A stretch of 64,000 nt of DNA, from NCBI RefSeq assembly GCF_002105195.1, contig NZ_MUHU01000002.1:1-64000 (forward strand), read 5' to 3'. Of the stretch, positions 32,740 through 41,266 are shown piece after piece. The notes beneath the pieces are model-generated. The model was not told the DNA's origin, did not search any database, and worked only from the letters and a program-made list of their open reading frames with translations. How positions within the stretch are numbered: position 1 is the first letter of the stretch; each line of letters starts with the position of its first letter. A program made the translations under genes and the position numbers. The DNA is from Derxia lacustris (GTDB taxonomy: Bacteria > Pseudomonadota > Gammaproteobacteria > Burkholderiales > Burkholderiaceae_E).

Positions 32740-33240
32740 TCAGCTTCCCTCGGGTACCGGCAACGGCAGCGCCGTCGTTTCCTTGATCTCTTCCATCACG
32801 AAATAACTACGGGATTCGGTGACGCCGGGCAGATTGAGCAGCACTTCGCCGAGCATCTTTCGATAGGCGCCGATCTCGGAAATGCGCGCCTTGACCAGAT
32901 AGTCGAAGTCGCCCGAAACCAGATGGCACTCCAGAACGCCGGGCAGGCTTTCCACTTCGCGGCGGAACTTTTCAAAGATGCTGCCCGACTTGGCCGACAG
33001 CTTCAGCTCGACAAACACCAGCAGCGGCAGATGCAGCGCCTGCGGACTGAGCCGCACGGTGTAGCCAAGAATCACGCCCTCGCGCTCCATCCGGCGGATG
33101 CGTTCGGCGCAGGGCGTGACCGACAGGCCGACGCGCTCGGCCAGTTCGGTCACCGGCATGCGGCCGTCGCGCTGCAATTCGTCGAGCAGCTTGATGTCGA
33201 TGCGGTCAAGGTCGCGGGTGGTCTGGGTGCGGTTGCGCAT
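32740..33240 (-). CDS. Lrp/AsnC-family regulator
   Basis: A 166-residue Lrp-type regulator: N-terminal winged helix (about 14–60, [20 protein letters not shown] and [14 protein letters not shown]) and a C-terminal RAM ligand-binding domain (about 70–155). It is divergent from dadA, so it is likely the amino-acid-responsive controller of that gene (BkdR/Lrp or DadR-like); this is inferred from position. The 220-base gap between the two genes contains A-rich tracts such as AAAAATCG and GCAAAAAA, which suit Lrp binding. Confidence 0.9.
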   Translation of the reverse strand: MRNRTQTTRDLDRIDIKLLDELQRDGRMPVTELAERVGLSVTPCAERIRRMEREGVILGYTVRLSPQALHLPLLVFVELKLSAKSGSIFEKFRREVESLPGVLECHLVSGDFDYLVKARISEIGAYRKMLGEVLLNLPGVTESRSYFVMEEIKETTALPLPVPEGS

Positions 33241-33460
33241 GGCGATGACTCCTGGGCCGGATGAGCAGCAATCTTCGCTCCCGATGACCGTAAAAACAGC
33301 GGATTTGCATGTGCAGCAACGGGCAAACGGTGCGAGTCACCGCCGCAACCGCCGGAAAATCGCAAAAAAGCACGCGCGAAATCCTCCTGCCCGGCCTTGC
33401 GGCGATCCCGCAGCGCCACGGCGTCGCGCGCCGCCCCAACCATTCCCCGGGAGCAGCGCC

Positions 33461-34768
33461 ATGCATGTGATCGTCCTTGGAAGCGGTGTCGTCGGCACCA
33501 CCACCGCCTGGTATCTGGCCAGCGCCGGCCACCGCGTCACGGTCGTCGACCGCGCCGCCGGCCCGGCGATGGAAACCAGCTTCGGCAATGCCGGGCAGAT
33601 TTCACCGGGCTATTCCACGCCCTGGGCCGCGCCGGGCCTGCCATTCAAGGCCATCAAGTGGATGTTCGAGCGCCACTCGCCGCTTTCCATCCGGCCCGAC
33701 GGCACGCTGTGGCAGTTGCGCTTCATGGCGCAACTGCTGGCCAACTGCACGGCCGAGCGCTACGACATCAACAAGGAACGCATGGTGCGGCTGGCCGAAT
33801 ACAGCCGCGACTGCCTGCGCGACCTGCGCGCCACCACCGGCCTGCAATACGAGGGCCGCACCGGCGGCACGCTGCAACTGTTCCGCACGCATGACCAGGT
33901 GAAGGCGGCCGAGAAGGACATCGCGGTGCTGGAGCGCTGCGGCGTGCCCTTCGAGGTGCTGGACCCGGCCGGCTGCGCGCGCGTCGAGCCGGCCATCGTC
34001 AAGGAAAAGCTCGCGGGCGGCCTGCGCCTGCCGGGCGACGAGACCGGCGACTGCCAGCTGTTCACCACGCGGCTGGCCGAGCGCTGCCGGCAACTGGGCG
34101 TGGAGTTCCGCTTCGGCGCCAACATCCAGGCCATCGTGCCGAGCCGCGACCGGGTGGAAGCGGTGCGCATCGACGGCCAGCTCTACGGCGCCGATGCCGT
34201 GGTGTGCGCGCTCGGCAGCTATTCGCGCGACATGCTCGGCAAGCTCGGCATCGAGGCGCCGGTGTATCCGGTGAAGGGCTATTCGCTCACCGTGCCCATC
34301 ACCGATGCGGCGCAGGCGCCGGTGTCCACGGTGCTGGACGAGAGCTACAAGATCGCCATCACCCGCTTCGACAACCGCATCCGCGTCGGCGGCATGGCCG
34401 AGCTGAGCGGCTTCGATCTGGGCCTGAATCCGCGTCGCCGCGAGACGCTGGAAATGGTGGTCGGCGACCTGTTCCCGCGCGGCGGCGACATCCCGGCCGC
34501 GAGCTTCTGGACCGGCCTGCGCCCGATGACGCCCGACGGCACGCCCATCGTCGGCGCCACGCGGTTCCAGAACCTGTGGCTCAACACCGGCCACGGCACG
34601 CTCGGCTGGACCATGGCCTGCGGCTCGGCGGCAGTGCTGGCCGATCTGATGCTGGGCCGCACGCCGGCCATCCGCGCCGACGATCTGGGCATTGCGCGCT
34701 ACGGCCGGCCGGCACCGGCGAGCGCCCACCACCCCGCCGGCGGCGACCTGCCGCTGAGTGCCCACTGA
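33461..34768 (+). CDS. dadA: D-amino acid dehydrogenase DadA
   Basis: A 435-residue FAD-dependent enzyme that oxidises D-amino acids (especially D-alanine) to keto acids and feeds electrons to the respiratory chain. FAD-binding [14 protein letters not shown] is at the N-terminus. Family elements are [16 protein letters not shown] (near 47), [33 protein letters not shown] and [11 protein letters not shown] with the GHG motif near the C-terminus. The length fits DadA (about 430). Start at 33461 follows a GGGAGCAG site. Divergent Lrp regulator upstream. Confidence 0.95.
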   Translation: MHVIVLGSGVVGTTTAWYLASAGHRVTVVDRAAGPAMETSFGNAGQISPGYSTPWAAPGLPFKAIKWMFERHSPLSIRPDGTLWQLRFMAQLLANCTAERYDINKERMVRLAEYSRDCLRDLRATTGLQYEGRTGGTLQLFRTHDQVKAAEKDIAVLERCGVPFEVLDPAGCARVEPAIVKEKLAGGLRLPGDETGDCQLFTTRLAERCRQLGVEFRFGANIQAIVPSRDRVEAVRIDGQLYGADAVVCALGSYSRDMLGKLGIEAPVYPVKGYSLTVPITDAAQAPVSTVLDESYKIAITRFDNRIRVGGMAELSGFDLGLNPRRRETLEMVVGDLFPRGGDIPAASFWTGLRPMTPDGTPIVGATRFQNLWLNTGHGTLGWTMACGSAAVLADLMLGRTPAIRADDLGIARYGRPAPASAHHPAGGDLPLSAH

Positions 34769-34921
34769 GCGAAAAACCCCACGTTTGAAAGGCGACAAAG
34801 CCGACGCGCCGCGCGGCACAAACCATTCAAACGAGGCTTGATTCGCATCAATCGGCAGGGAACGGAGTTTGCAGGGAGTGACTACAGAACCTGTCACTCA
34901 CCCCCGGAAAAGGATCGGACC

Positions 34922-35347
34922 ATGCAGATCGGTGTGGATACCGCGCGCGCGGTGGAAAACAAGCGCGTCTTCGTCGTCGACAGCAATGACGTGACCGGCA
35001 TGGCCTTGCAATTCATGCTGGCCGACGAGATGGAATGCAACGTCTACGAAGACGTGCAGACCGCGCTCGACTGGGCCGAGAACCGCCCGCCGCAGGTCAT
35101 CCTGCTCGGCGAAGCGCTGCTGCTGAGCGATGGCGTGGACATCGTCGGCAAGTTCAAGGCCGCGATTCCCGAAGTGCGCATCCTGCTGGTGACGGCCGAC
35201 GCCGCCGCCGAGCATGTGAAGGCAGGCATCGCCGCTGGCGCCGCGTCGAGCATCGTCAAGCCGCTGACCGTCGAGGCGGTGCGCCGCAAGGTCGATGCGC
35301 AGCTGGGCCGTCGCGCCGCGCTGAGCATTCCGGTCGCCCAGGGCTGA
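34922..35347 (+). CDS. Receiver-like protein lacking the phospho-acceptor Asp
   Basis: A 141-residue single receiver domain. The first strand and acidic pocket are present (VFVVDSND, residues 16–23), as are the last-strand Lys (IVKPLT, K113) and the Ser/Thr-type strand (LLVTAD, 88–93). The position that should carry the phosphorylated Asp is Gly (G63 in VILLGEALL). It is therefore likely a pseudo-receiver that works without phosphorylation, perhaps as a protein-docking or ligand-controlled switch. No kinase or output gene adjoins it. The start has an AAGGA site. Confidence 0.75.
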   Translation: MQIGVDTARAVENKRVFVVDSNDVTGMALQFMLADEMECNVYEDVQTALDWAENRPPQVILLGEALLLSDGVDIVGKFKAAIPEVRILLVTADAAAEHVKAGIAAGAASSIVKPLTVEAVRRKVDAQLGRRAALSIPVAQG

Positions 35348-35352
35348 CCGGG

Positions 35353-35375
35353 CTGGCGCGGGCCTTCCGCGCCAG
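35353..35375 (+). terminator. Hairpin after the receiver-like gene
   Basis: The stem CTGGCGCGG / CCGCGCCAG has a five-base loop and lies just after the stop codon at 35347. No T-tract follows, so termination is inferred only from position. Confidence 0.45.
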
Positions 35376-35425
35376 CGCTGAATTTCCGGGCCGCCACCGC
35401 GCTGCCCGGCTGTCTCTCCTCCCCC

Positions 35426-36457
35426 TCAGAACACCCGCTCGACGGTAAAGCCGCGCGCCTCAAGCAGACGCGGCAGTCCGAGCGGACCCACCATGTGCAG
35501 CCCGCCCACCACGGCAAACGCCCGCTCGCCGGCCGCGTGGTGCGCGGCGATGCTATCGGCCAGCGGCGGATTGCGGTCGTCGAGCAGGCGCCGCATCTGC
35601 GCGCGCTCGGCCTCGTCGCGCATGCAGTCGCACCACTCCCCGTAACGCTCCAGCTCGTCGAGATTGCCGTCGGCCCAGGCGCGCAGCAGGCGCCGCGTCT
35701 GCGCCGCCTCCTCGCCCGAGGCGTTGCGCGCGAGGCCATCGAGGATGAAGGCGCGCGCCTGGGCGGCGGTCATCGGCGGCAGCAGCGCATCGATCTGCGC
35801 CTCGGGCGTTTCGAGCGCGACCAGCGGCAGCTTGTAGAAGCGCGCGACGCCGGCGACGGCGGTTTCCTGGCCGTAGGACGCCTCCAGTCCGGCGCGGCGC
35901 GCGTCGAGCACGGTGATAGTGATGAGCTGGATCAGCGGATGCAGGCCGGCGGCGATGCGCGGATCGGTGCACTGCTCGCGCCAGGCGTCGGCGAGCTTCT
36001 CGGCCACGTCGGCGTCGAGCTTGAACTCGGGCTTGCGCTTGGACGCCTGCTGGAGCCGGACCTGGGTCGCCGGGTCGGCCGGGTCGAGTTCCATGAGCAC
36101 CACGTCGCTGGCGCGCATGGCGCGGCGGATCGTCGGGCCGAGGTAGATCCAGTCGGCCTCGCCGAGATGGATGCTGGCGAACAGCCACGAGGCGCGGCCG
36201 TCGCGCTCCAGCTTCCAGAGCAGGCCGCGGTCCCTTGAGTTGGCCTGGCCGATCTGCACTTCCTCGCGCGTGGGCGAGCGCGGGAAGGCGGGGCAGTCGG
36301 TGGCGATTTCGCGCGCGGCGAGGGGCGTGGTGAAGGTGGTGAGGAGCAGTGCGGCGAGGGTGGCGAGCTGGGCGGTGCGGCGGCGCAGTCGGGTTTGCGG
36401 GGTGAGGCGGGGTTGCGCCTCGGCGTGAGGCATTGCTTGTTGTTCCGACTTGCGCAT
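35426..36457 (-). CDS. TraB/GumN-family protein, secreted
   Basis: A 343-residue protein with a signal peptide (about 1–48, ending LAA) and a TraB/GumN (erythromycin-esterase-like/Tiki fold) domain. The two hallmark His regions are visible: ASIHLGEADW (near 95) and VVGGLHMVGPLGL (near 315), the expected metal-binding/catalytic parts of this hydrolase superfamily. It is probably a periplasmic metal-dependent enzyme; substrate unknown. The start at 36457 is preferred over an in-frame ATG 42 bases upstream because it leaves the shorter signal. Confidence 0.8.
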   Translation of the reverse strand: MRKSEQQAMPHAEAQPRLTPQTRLRRRTAQLATLAALLLTTFTTPLAAREIATDCPAFPRSPTREEVQIGQANSRDRGLLWKLERDGRASWLFASIHLGEADWIYLGPTIRRAMRASDVVLMELDPADPATQVRLQQASKRKPEFKLDADVAEKLADAWREQCTDPRIAAGLHPLIQLITITVLDARRAGLEASYGQETAVAGVARFYKLPLVALETPEAQIDALLPPMTAAQARAFILDGLARNASGEEAAQTRRLLRAWADGNLDELERYGEWCDCMRDEAERAQMRRLLDDRNPPLADSIAAHHAAGERAFAVVGGLHMVGPLGLPRLLEARGFTVERVF

Positions 36458-36592
36458 TTCCGTTCCCCCGTTTGGTTGTTGTGGGTTGGACGGTTTCACA
36501 GCGGCGGGATTCGCGCCAGTCGGGGTGTGCTGGTGGCGGCCGCGCAGTGGCGATGCCGGCGCGGCCTTGCTGCCAACTCCAAAGTCGGCCTT

Positions 36593-37009
36593 TTATTCGG
36601 CACGCGGCTTTTTCTCACGCTGAAGTGCCTTGAATTCCAATTCCAGTGCTTGCAGCTTTGCATTGCGCTCGTCGTCGCTGCGCCAAGCCTCGACGCAATG
36701 GTTCTTGATTTGCGCGAAATGCTCGGAAGTCAATTGCTGAAGAAAGCCAGCCCGCAGCCTATTGGAAGCCAATATCGGCACCAGCAGGTCTTCCTCAATC
36801 TCCGTTGCGCAGGTAACGCTTGGATTAGCCTTCAGCCATTGCACATACGACATCACATTATCCACGGCGACCGTATCGCCCCGATCAATTGCATCCCTTA
36901 ACACAAAGAACAACGGACGCTGCATCAACGCGCCGGCGTAATTTGCTTCCTGCGCAGCGTGTCGAAACTCAGGGAAGCGGTTGATGAATTCACGGCGCCA
37001 TTTAGACAT
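36593..37009 (-). CDS. Hypothetical protein of accessory island
   Basis: A 138-residue soluble, helical protein, not recognised. Its composition shifts to lower GC from here on. It has a good AGGAG site before the start. No signal peptide or membrane segment is visible; the second half is strongly charged and ends in KKPRAE. First gene of the left accessory island. Confidence 0.7.
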   Translation of the reverse strand: MSKWRREFINRFPEFRHAAQEANYAGALMQRPLFFVLRDAIDRGDTVAVDNVMSYVQWLKANPSVTCATEIEEDLLVPILASNRLRAGFLQQLTSEHFAQIKNHCVEAWRSDDERNAKLQALELEFKALQREKKPRAE

Positions 37010-37892
37010 TGCGACTCTCCTGTTGAATCAGCTTTTAATGCTTAACTGCTCGCTCATTGTGCAAATCGGCGTTGGCCAAAGCATGGCATCGCAGATTCAC
37101 ACGAGCGATTGACCCTGCAATCGAACAACTGCCCACGGCGTGTTCGGCAGCAGCAAACGGCCCTCGGTATTGATGGTTCGCAAGGTGAGCAGACCTGTTC
37201 AAGCTACAATTTCGGTATACAAATTTGATAACAAAATGCATAAAGATACGGCGCCACCGGAAAAATCGACTGAACGTGCTGCTTGAAACTTCGTTGATCG
37301 ACTCGGCATAATATGCTAATGCTGCCCAATCTCAATGCCGCCAATATTCTCTTCGATACACCCAGGATTGCCCGCAACCATGACTAAGCGATCCGGCAAA
37401 TCTGGTGGGGCTACAAAGTGGACACATGTTCTGATGTTGTCGGCCACGAAGCGACTAGTGGCAAATATGGCAGCACCGACTTCGATGAATGTGGCTGCTG
37501 CTAATGTATGGCAATAGAGCTTGGAATTTTTATTTTAGCAAAGTTACTTGGACGGATCAGAAGAGCAGTCGGATGTAAGTCCAGTCGCCCATTTCTCCAT
37601 ACAGGCCGATATTTGGTTAAATTGGCTATCATTATCACCGGGTTATCGTGCGAGTTATGGCACAAGCAATTGATTTGACAGACATTCTCTTGGACGATAC
37701 CAAGCCATCCTACGGCCCCTAGGGACTTTCAGCGAGCCGGCGAAAAGCGCATAAGGTTCGACGTAAGTTTTAGTACGCAGACAGAATTATCCGGATCGAT
37801 CGAAGTATTTGTGAAAACAGTGACTTGTTGGGTAAGCTAATAGCTAGAATGCACAATTCGCATTCGATTCATCCTAAACAGAGAGCCCACAC
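37010..37892. other. AT-richer gene-poor stretch (883 bases)
   Basis: No gene can be supported. Two short frames (37035–37241 minus, 37335–37517 plus) have no ribosome binding site or family features. On the minus strand a frame of about 70 codons, open from roughly 37535 down to a stop at 37316, reads like a protein tail (ending GGIEIGQH) but has no start, so it could be a remnant. A TATACAAATTTGATAAC tract near 37217 may be a promoter. Confidence 0.4.
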
Positions 37893-38264
37893 ATGAAACG
37901 AGATTGGGAAATCATTCGCACCGTCCTTTTGAAGCTAGAGGAGGCGCCAACCGCAAATACCAATCTAACACCGAACAAGTTGCCCGAGTATGCGGAGCAG
38001 GAAGTCGCGTACAACATGCGACTCCTCGATCAAGCCGGCTATGTCAACGGAAAATTCCTTGAATCGAAGTCAGGCAATGGCGCCATTCATGCTGCAATCG
38101 TCACCAACATGACAATTGCTGGGCATGAATTGCTTGATACCATCCGAAGCGAATCCGTTTGGAGCAAGACAAAGGAAACGTTCAAGTCCAAAGGACTTGA
38201 TATGACGTTTGATCTCGTGATCTCCGTTGGAAAAAGAATCGTCGAGTCCATTCTCGCTTCATAG
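37893..38264 (+). CDS. DUF2513-family protein
   Basis: A 123-residue protein. The N-terminus MKRDWEIIRTVLLKLEEA and the following NTNLT–EYAEQEVAYNMRLLDQAGYV pattern match DUF2513, a small winged-helix-like domain common in phage and accessory regions. A typical C-terminal helix follows (residues 85–123). The start is preceded by a GAGAG-type site. It lies 12 bases from the next gene, so both may be one transcript. The biochemical role is unknown. Confidence 0.8.
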   Translation: MKRDWEIIRTVLLKLEEAPTANTNLTPNKLPEYAEQEVAYNMRLLDQAGYVNGKFLESKSGNGAIHAAIVTNMTIAGHELLDTIRSESVWSKTKETFKSKGLDMTFDLVISVGKRIVESILAS

Positions 38265-38276
38265 GCTGCAGAAACA

Positions 38277-38903
38277 ATGCAACCAATTTGGCCTAACCCC
38301 TCTAGCGACCTCATACGAATGTTAGGTGGCATAGCTACGGACCCACGCTCGTCAGTTCACTATCATTCAACAAGGCTTACCTTGAAGTTTCTTCGCAATA
38401 TCACTACAGCGCTGTCCCCTCGCCGCTCTCAGTTCGCAAAACAACTCCAGAGAAAGCGTCGTCAGCTGGCCGAAGAAAGCCTGCTGGCTGGGGTTTCTGT
38501 GAGTGGCACCGTACAAGACAGTTTGAGGCGGGCAGGTCTTGAAGCCATCGACCACGCGTTCTCGCCAGACTCCGTCATAGCAAACGCGATGGAAATTTAT
38601 CGCTTCCCTCACCTACAGAGCTTCTATGGAAGTCTGACCGAAAAAACGCGCGCCACGATGGAAATGCAAGACCCCAAGAAATGGGCCGAGCGCCTGAATT
38701 CATTCGTGGGCCTGATCGACGTACACCTTACAGGTCGTGGAGATGCTGCCGTTCATTTACCTGCGTTTCGTTCTTTTCCTGAGTACTTGATATTTGCTGT
38801 GAAGCGAAATTATCCAGATCATCCATACCTCACCGCTGCGTATGGGTTCACGCCCGCGTATTTCAACTACGCCATTGAAGAGTCTAGTGTCGTGTTTGGT
38901 TAA
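38277..38903 (+). CDS. Hypothetical island protein
   Basis: A 208-residue soluble protein, family not recognised. It has an Arg/Lys/Gln-rich helix (about residues 40–70) and a more hydrophobic second half rich in Tyr and Phe. No ribosome binding site of note precedes the ATG at 38277; an internal ATG at 38319 sits inside a GTTAGGT sequence and could be the real start. It is in the same direction as the DUF2513 gene. Lower GC than the core genes suggests acquired DNA. Confidence 0.6.
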   Translation: MQPIWPNPSSDLIRMLGGIATDPRSSVHYHSTRLTLKFLRNITTALSPRRSQFAKQLQRKRRQLAEESLLAGVSVSGTVQDSLRRAGLEAIDHAFSPDSVIANAMEIYRFPHLQSFYGSLTEKTRATMEMQDPKKWAERLNSFVGLIDVHLTGRGDAAVHLPAFRSFPEYLIFAVKRNYPDHPYLTAAYGFTPAYFNYAIEESSVVFG

Positions 38904-39114
38904 CGCACTGCCCAACTCAATTTACAAGGGTCTCCATCTTCGTCAAGAGAAACTGCCCATACAAGAGCAGAGCGAAAAGTCTGCTGTGGCTAGAACTTGG
39001 ATCGGACGCTTGACGACCAAGGTAATCGATGGTGTGTCTGGGATTGGCATCGAGGTTGCTGCAACTGGCATTGCGAAAACAATCGCCGCCCATTTAGGGC
39101 TTCCAGGTGCATGA
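38842..39114 (+). CDS. Possible small hypothetical protein (start uncertain)
   Basis: An open frame of 90 codons overlapping the previous gene by 62 bases. Only the part after 38900 is independent sequence. It contains charged and then small-residue-rich helices ending HLGLPGA. A GTG or TTG start near 38885–38895 is as likely as the ATG at 38842. It could be the C-terminal part of the previous protein after a frameshift, or a separate short gene. No family recognised. Confidence 0.35.
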   Translation: MGSRPRISTTPLKSLVSCLVNALPNSIYKGLHLRQEKLPIQEQSEKSAVARTWIGRLTTKVIDGVSGIGIEVAATGIAKTIAAHLGLPGA

Positions 39115-39167
39115 CCCATCCACTCATTCCGCCCGCCTGCGCAGACCGGTGGATTCAGATGTTAGGC
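39109..39167 (+). repeat. 59-bp attC-like (59-base-element-like) structure
   Basis: It begins GCATGAC and ends GTTAGGC, the consensus R' core (GTTRRRY) of integron cassette attC sites, preceded by TTCAGAT as in many attC right ends. Inside, ATCCAC pairs with GTGGAT. The left core differs from GCCTAAC at two positions. It follows a short gene and is followed 20 bases later by another gene's ATG, as cassettes are arranged. No integrase is in the window. Confidence 0.4.
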
Positions 39168-39186
39168 AATTCTCAAGGATATCTCA

Positions 39187-39444
39187 ATGAACACAAAGTT
39201 TTCTTGGCAAGCGCAGTTGCCAAAGAGCATTAAAGCTCAAGCAGAGGATAATATTCGCAAGGACATTCCGCATTTACACCTAAAAGCATGTCATTCTGAG
39301 CCTGTCATCGTCACACTGGGCTCATCTGATCTGCTACTGAACTCTATAGGCGGCAGCATCAAGTGCAGCTGCGGAAAATTACTTAGCACTATCATAGGTG
39401 CCAGCGATGGTTCGAAACTCACATACACCAACGTGAGTCTCTGA
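39187..39444 (+). CDS. Hypothetical small protein with CxC motif
   Basis: An 85-residue protein, not recognised. It has a good AAGGA site 11 bases before the ATG. The C-terminal half has a compact IKCSCGKLLST motif, possibly a metal-binding pair. No signal peptide or membrane helix. It lies between the attC-like element and an imperfect hairpin (39482–39516), consistent with a mobile gene cassette. Confidence 0.6.
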   Translation: MNTKFSWQAQLPKSIKAQAEDNIRKDIPHLHLKACHSEPVIVTLGSSDLLLNSIGGSIKCSCGKLLSTIIGASDGSKLTYTNVSL

Positions 39445-39481
39445 TACCACCTCAATCCAATCCATTTTTCAAAACACGACC

Positions 39482-39516
39482 GGCTAAATCCAGCCCTTTA
39501 GTTCAGGCTCTTAGCC
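39482..39516 (+). repeat. Imperfect hairpin after the 85-residue gene
   Basis: GGCTAA (39482–39487) pairs with TTAGCC (39511–39516), with an inner AGCC/GGCT pair and asymmetric unpaired bases. A similar short inverted repeat, CCTAAC…GTTAGG, lies at 38292–38326. Either degenerate attC-like sites or simple terminators. Confidence 0.45.
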
Positions 39517-39539
39517 AAAACACCAACTCTGGAGAGCGT

Positions 39540-39815
39540 ATGCGTGCCCTTCTAATCACTGTTGCATTACTGTCACTCACCGCTTGTGCAACATCAAGAC
39601 CGATTCAAGGCCCGAATGGCGGCACGGCCTATTTCATCAAATGTGGAAGTGCAGTAATTGACGCATGCTATGAAGAAGCGGCCAAAGTATGTCCAGCAGG
39701 TTACATATTCTTGGACAAACAAGGCAATCCCAACGCAGCAGTTTTGTCGAATGGAGCCGGCGGCTTTAACGTCATACGTGGCCCAAACACAATGCTGATA
39801 GAATGCAAGCAGTAA
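39540..39815 (+). CDS. Small lipoprotein of unknown function
   Basis: A 91-residue lipoprotein. Signal and lipobox LTAC (Cys at residue 16) are clear. The mature part has several Cys (KCGSAVIDACYEE, VCPAG, IECKQ), perhaps forming disulfides in the periplasm. Family not recognised. A good GGAGAG ribosome binding site precedes the ATG. Such single-domain lipoproteins are common in gene cassettes, which fits its place at the end of the island. Confidence 0.75.
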   Translation: MRALLITVALLSLTACATSRPIQGPNGGTAYFIKCGSAVIDACYEEAAKVCPAGYIFLDKQGNPNAAVLSNGAGGFNVIRGPNTMLIECKQ

Positions 39816-40227
39816 TTTACAAATTGCTCGCCATGCGTTCCCAGCAATGTATAAGCCATAATTCCCGAGCAGATCCATTTCGGTACATTGCCCGCCGAAA
39901 CTGGGATATTCATCAGAGCCCATTTGAAAACTTTCAAGCCGCCATCAGGAAGCCCACTTTAATGGCGCCACCCATCAAAAATCGCCTAGCTTTTATGCAG
40001 AACCACGACTATTGAGGCTGCGCGAAGGCTATCTTTCGACAGTCAATTGAGTTCCCAAAAAAACTCTCAGGATATTGACGAACAACATGATCCCGGAGGT
40101 CAGCGCTATCAGTGAGTCAAAGAAGGCTGACAAGTGGGAGCGCAAGAAATTCAGTCAAAATACGGCCATACCAGCGGCGCGTAGCAATTCTGGAAATGAA
40201 TCAAGCTAATCCGCCCCCCCGCCAACT
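39816..40227. other. Gene-free end of the left island
   Basis: 412 bases without a supported gene. A 70-codon frame from 39803 has no site or family signal. Composition returns to GC-rich near 40190, marking the right edge of the left island. Confidence 0.5.
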
Positions 40228-41151
40228 TCACAACAGCCCAATCCCCGCCAACCGCCCCGCGCAAATCTCCCGCACGATCCCCACGAAATCCTCGGCATAA
40301 GCAGTCCCCGCCAACGCCGCCGGCAACACCGCGTGCAATTCGCTCCACAACCCACCCGCGCCAATCGGCCGCGCGGTCACGTAGTCGTGGCTCACGTAGT
40401 TGTCCACACCCCAGTTGGGCAGCGCCGCAATCCCGCGCCGGCTGGCCACCAGCTGGAGGATGGCCACGGTCAGCTCGGCGGTGCGGCGCTCGAAGGCGAT
40501 GCCGGCCGGCGCGAGCAGCTCGCGGATGAGGTCGATGCGCGCCTCGGGCACCGGGTAGGTGATGAGCGTCTCGCCGGCAAAGTCGGCCGCCTCCAGCCGC
40601 TTGCGCCGCGCCAGCCGGTGCTCGTTGGCCAGCACCGCAAGGATTTCGAAGCGGAACAGCGGCCGCACCGCCAGCGCCTTGCCGCGCGCGCCCGGTGCCG
40701 AGCCGATGACGACATCGGCGCGGCCTTCGTCGATCAGCCCGAGCGGATCGGCATGGAAGCCGGCCACCAGGTCCAGCTCCACCTCGGGCCAGCGGCGCCG
40801 GAATTCGTCCATGACCGGCATGAGCCAGTCGAAGCAGGTGTGGCATTCGAGAACGATGCGCAGCGTGCCGCCGCTCGCGCCCTTCATGCGCAGCAGGTCG
40901 CGCTCGGCGTCGTCGATGGCCGGGAGCTGGGCGCGCGCGAGCGCCAGCAGCCGCTCGCCGGCAGCGGTGAACTTGAGCCCGCCACGCGTGCGCTCGAACA
41001 GCGCGAGGCCGTAATGCGCCTCCAGCGCGCGGATCTGGTGTGACAGCGCCGATTGCGTGACGTGGACGCGCTCGGCGGCGGCGGCCAGCGTGCGGGTGTC
41101 GGCAATGGCGAGGAAGGAGCGCAGATGGCGCAGTTCGAGCGGGCTGGTCAT
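40228..41151 (-). CDS. metR: LysR-type regulator MetR
   Basis: A 307-residue LysR-family regulator: winged helix-turn-helix (about 4–63, [34 protein letters not shown] in parts) and a substrate-binding co-inducer domain (about 90–295). It is divergent from metE, which is the classical metR–metE arrangement; MetR with homocysteine activates metE. A LysR-type T-N11-A palindrome lies in the 115-base gap. The start at 41151 is preferred: it gives the usual LysR N-terminus, while an earlier ATG at 41220 would place extra residues over the operator. Confidence 0.9.
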   Translation of the reverse strand: MTSPLELRHLRSFLAIADTRTLAAAAERVHVTQSALSHQIRALEAHYGLALFERTRGGLKFTAAGERLLALARAQLPAIDDAERDLLRMKGASGGTLRIVLECHTCFDWLMPVMDEFRRRWPEVELDLVAGFHADPLGLIDEGRADVVIGSAPGARGKALAVRPLFRFEILAVLANEHRLARRKRLEAADFAGETLITYPVPEARIDLIRELLAPAGIAFERRTAELTVAILQLVASRRGIAALPNWGVDNYVSHDYVTARPIGAGGLWSELHAVLPAALAGTAYAEDFVGIVREICAGRLAGIGLL

Positions 41152-41171
41152 GGCGCCGAGCATCGCACAGC

Positions 41172-41186
41172 ATGAGCCGTACTCAT
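41172..41186. promoter_or_regulatory. MetR-type operator
   Basis: ATGAG-CCGTA-CTCAT is a 15-bp perfect inverted repeat fitting TGAA-N5-TTCA with one change per arm, the MetR site type, in the metR–metE gap. Confidence 0.65.
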
Positions 41187-41266
41187 CGAGCGTTGAAAAA
41201 ACGTCGCTTGATTCATGCACATCGGCTGCCGAGACTGCGCTCCCAGACTTCTCTCAAGGCAGCGCC

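Noticed and set aside
37335..37517. 60-codon frame on the plus strand in the left island
   Set aside because: No ribosome binding site and no recognisable features; the opposite strand reads equally well as a gene remnant.
41187..41266. Cobalamin riboswitch before metE
   Set aside because: The gap between metR and metE is only about 115 bases and shows no B12-box; control by MetR fits better.
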